This document shows positions 55,801-58,800 of a stretch of DNA of 64,000 nucleotides, one piece after another (position 1 is the first letter of the stretch; the number at the start of each line of letters is the position of its first letter). The translations under genes and the position numbers were made by a program. Below the pieces are notes generated by a model. The model did no database searches. It worked only from the letters and a program-made list of their open reading frames with translations, and was not told the DNA's origin. The DNA is from Fasciolopsis buskii (lineage: Eukaryota > Platyhelminthes > Trematoda > Plagiorchiida > Fasciolidae): the NCBI GenBank assembly GCA_008360955.1, contig LUCM01004919.1, positions 112,821 to 176,820 of the forward strand, read 5' to 3'.

Positions 55801-58800
55801 AAATATGCAAGACAGCGATGAAATTAGTGCATTAAGTAGCCCCCTGATTCAAATTCTATCCAAAGCATGCTCCTTAAATCACTGAGTACCAGCTTAGACT
55901 GCAGATACTGTTTTCGAACTTTTTATTTTGTCCGTATTCACGGCATATACTCACATTTCTCACGCCCACCTCAATCAACCTTGGACACAACTGTATCTTT
56001 GATGGAAATCTTGTTCATGTTGTTTGAACTTATCTTTCCGTCAATAATCTAGTTTCAAAAGCTCAATCGTGTCAGCTGACGAAGTTCTTTGTTCTCAAAC
56101 TCTACTTAAGTAATCAAATTTCAAGCATGCGAACTATGATGATTGGAGAACAACATGCGTTGGGTTAGAACACCGAAGACTTAAGTTTCACTGGAGATTC
56201 AGCTGGCGCATCTAAACTATTCCATAAACAGCTAATTAGTTACCTTTGTAGGAGGTTGGGGTATATGTTACTTAGGCAGTGGTTGGAGAAAGGTTAAGGC
56301 AGCCCCTGCGAGTCGGTTGGAGCCTTGAGCGATATAACTAAATGCCGCGGTCTGTGAAGTTTTTGTTTTCGAAATGTTTCCATTTCTCTGTGGTTCATCA
56401 GAATTACTGTCACACGACATTTCATTATTATTTGGTGCTACGAAGCAACCACCTTAAACAAAGCATATTAGGGCATGGTTACTGATTGCAAAACTTAAGT
56501 GAACTGGCAATGCAGTTTTATTCGTACCGATGTTCAAATGTACGACACGAGTACATGCTTTGCCAACACGGGGCAGCACAAACAACTGAATCTAACAAAC
56601 GATTTCTTTCTTTACGTACTACTTCGTTCCGATATGCAGTTCTCTTGAACGCGCGAAAATGATAAGAACGGTATTGTTTTAAGAATGTTCGTCACACAAG
56701 TCAGTTCATTTTAGCTTTTACTAACACGATCTTTGTGCTGATATGCTGTTTTGGTTGTTGCTTCGCAGCACCAACTACCCAAAACAGAAATGAACAAGAA
56801 ATAGTTACAGATAAAGCGCATGGCAATAAGTTGAAGTACTAAATAGAAGTGGGAAGATTTCGAATGTACAGCGCCTTGAACTTAACACTTGGCATTTCCA
56901 TTCATGGAGACCAGCAACCCCAAGTTTTCCAAAGTGTCCATTTCTTTTGATCTCAGTATTATTTGTCCTTATCTTGCACCGAGTTCAGTACATTCATTCT
57001 TTAGTCGATCTCGAGACCCTTTCCTCATCTTTAGTACCTATTTTTACATAAACAATAATATATTAATAATTTATTTTGAGATGTATGACAAGTTTATGCA
57101 GAAAGATGATGAACCCGGCACTGTTTCAGTTAACACTATACCGTCGACGATGAAATTCTTTGTAGCAAACTTTTATTATCAGAAATATTTTTTTGTGGAA
57201 TCACTTTTCATCCATGTGACAACTATAATCCATGAAAGTCTGTTCTCTAACTGGCTATAACTATTCATCACTGTTTAACGTCGCCTATACCAAACACCTT
57301 AGGTCTAGAGTCAAATTCAATTGACATACCTGTTGCTTCGCTGCCTCATCACGTAGTCGTGTGATTAACCTGACTACCCTTAAAAGTGTACAATGTCGTT
57401 ACCAACTCCGCCTCAGGGAGATCTTAACAGTTTTAAAACAAGGCTGATTTAAATGAGTTATTACATGTTAATCTCAATAAGAATCTTTATGCAATAAAAA
57501 ATTCCACCTTACCCGAGGATCACGACCTTGTTTATCTAGCAGTCCAATCAAAGTGCAAATGTGCCTCTCGGTAATCAGGTACAAGGCCTCATCACTGTCG
57601 GTGAGCACACAATGGAGTGCATCTAACACGCCTTCGGCAAATCCTTGCTGGAGTTCCAGTCTGTTGAACAACCAGTCCAATCGGCTAGGTGTGGCAAACT
57701 GAGCACAATTCTCCCGATTGCCTCGAATGAGAGCAGCCAAAAGCAAATACAGATAATTTCCAAGCCGATCAAACCGATCCGATTTTTCTTCACCGACAAC
57801 TTGAGAAAAATCGCGTCGGGTTTGAAACGTCCCGGTGAACCTTTCAATAGTGTTCAGTACGCAACCAATCATGCCTTCATTCTATAAGAACAGAGCACAC
57901 AGAGATAATAAAGGTCATTATTTAACAAAATCGATGATAAATTTTACAAGTTGAACGGCATGAACATTTACCATTGTAAGCAATTCCCTCAAATGCTCAC
58001 CTGAAATAAATTCTGCCGATTTCGCAGAGCGGCCAATTTGGCCTGTCGCACTTCATGTTCTTCGTGCGGGTTCGGCTGCGCAAAGAATTCAATTAGATCT
58101 TCCAAACATTGTGTTACTTCCCCAAGCAGTGTTCCATTTGACAAACGGAATAATGCTGGCGATTGCGCAGCTGGGATTTGAGACGGCGCGGTCACTGGAG
58201 CGTGCAACATTGAATAATGTGGTGTGTTGAGCAATCGAAGTGTGCTCACAAACAGACTGAACACGGACGTGCAACGGCGAATGGCACTAGCCGACTTGAT
58301 TTCTTCATCTTGAGCCCGAACTAGACTGAACAAATCGTCCATGTGACCTTCAACTAGCAAAACAGCTTTCTTCTCTTCCACACGACCTACACCACGTTTT
58401 CGAGTTTCATAAGCTTCGTAAGACAACCACCGGCCCGAATCAGCGTGTTGTAGGTAGGTCAACGTTTCTCCAAGCCTTAGATCTGGTTCACCCATTCCCT
58501 CATCACCATGTTCCTCCATTCGCTTTTTGTCATCCTATATGGCGAAAAAGAACTTCATGGGTAATGAATGATCACATTCAGTAGGACAAACATCACATCA
58601 TCATAGTCCAACAATAAGTTTGCATGAGATTAGTCACTAGGAAGAAAATACTCCAGATATATTCCGTCAAGGCAGATAAATGAGTTCATCCAACACAACC
58701 ATAAACCTATTGAATGGTCGATGATTGGTACGTTTCATGACAGCTATCTAAAAGTAAAAGATACCAATATTCCGTTTCATTAAAGTTGTCGTAAGCTATC

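Noticed and set aside
56889..57260. 123-codon plus-strand ORF
   Set aside because: AT-rich, hydrophobic by composition, no motif, inside RyR intron 4.
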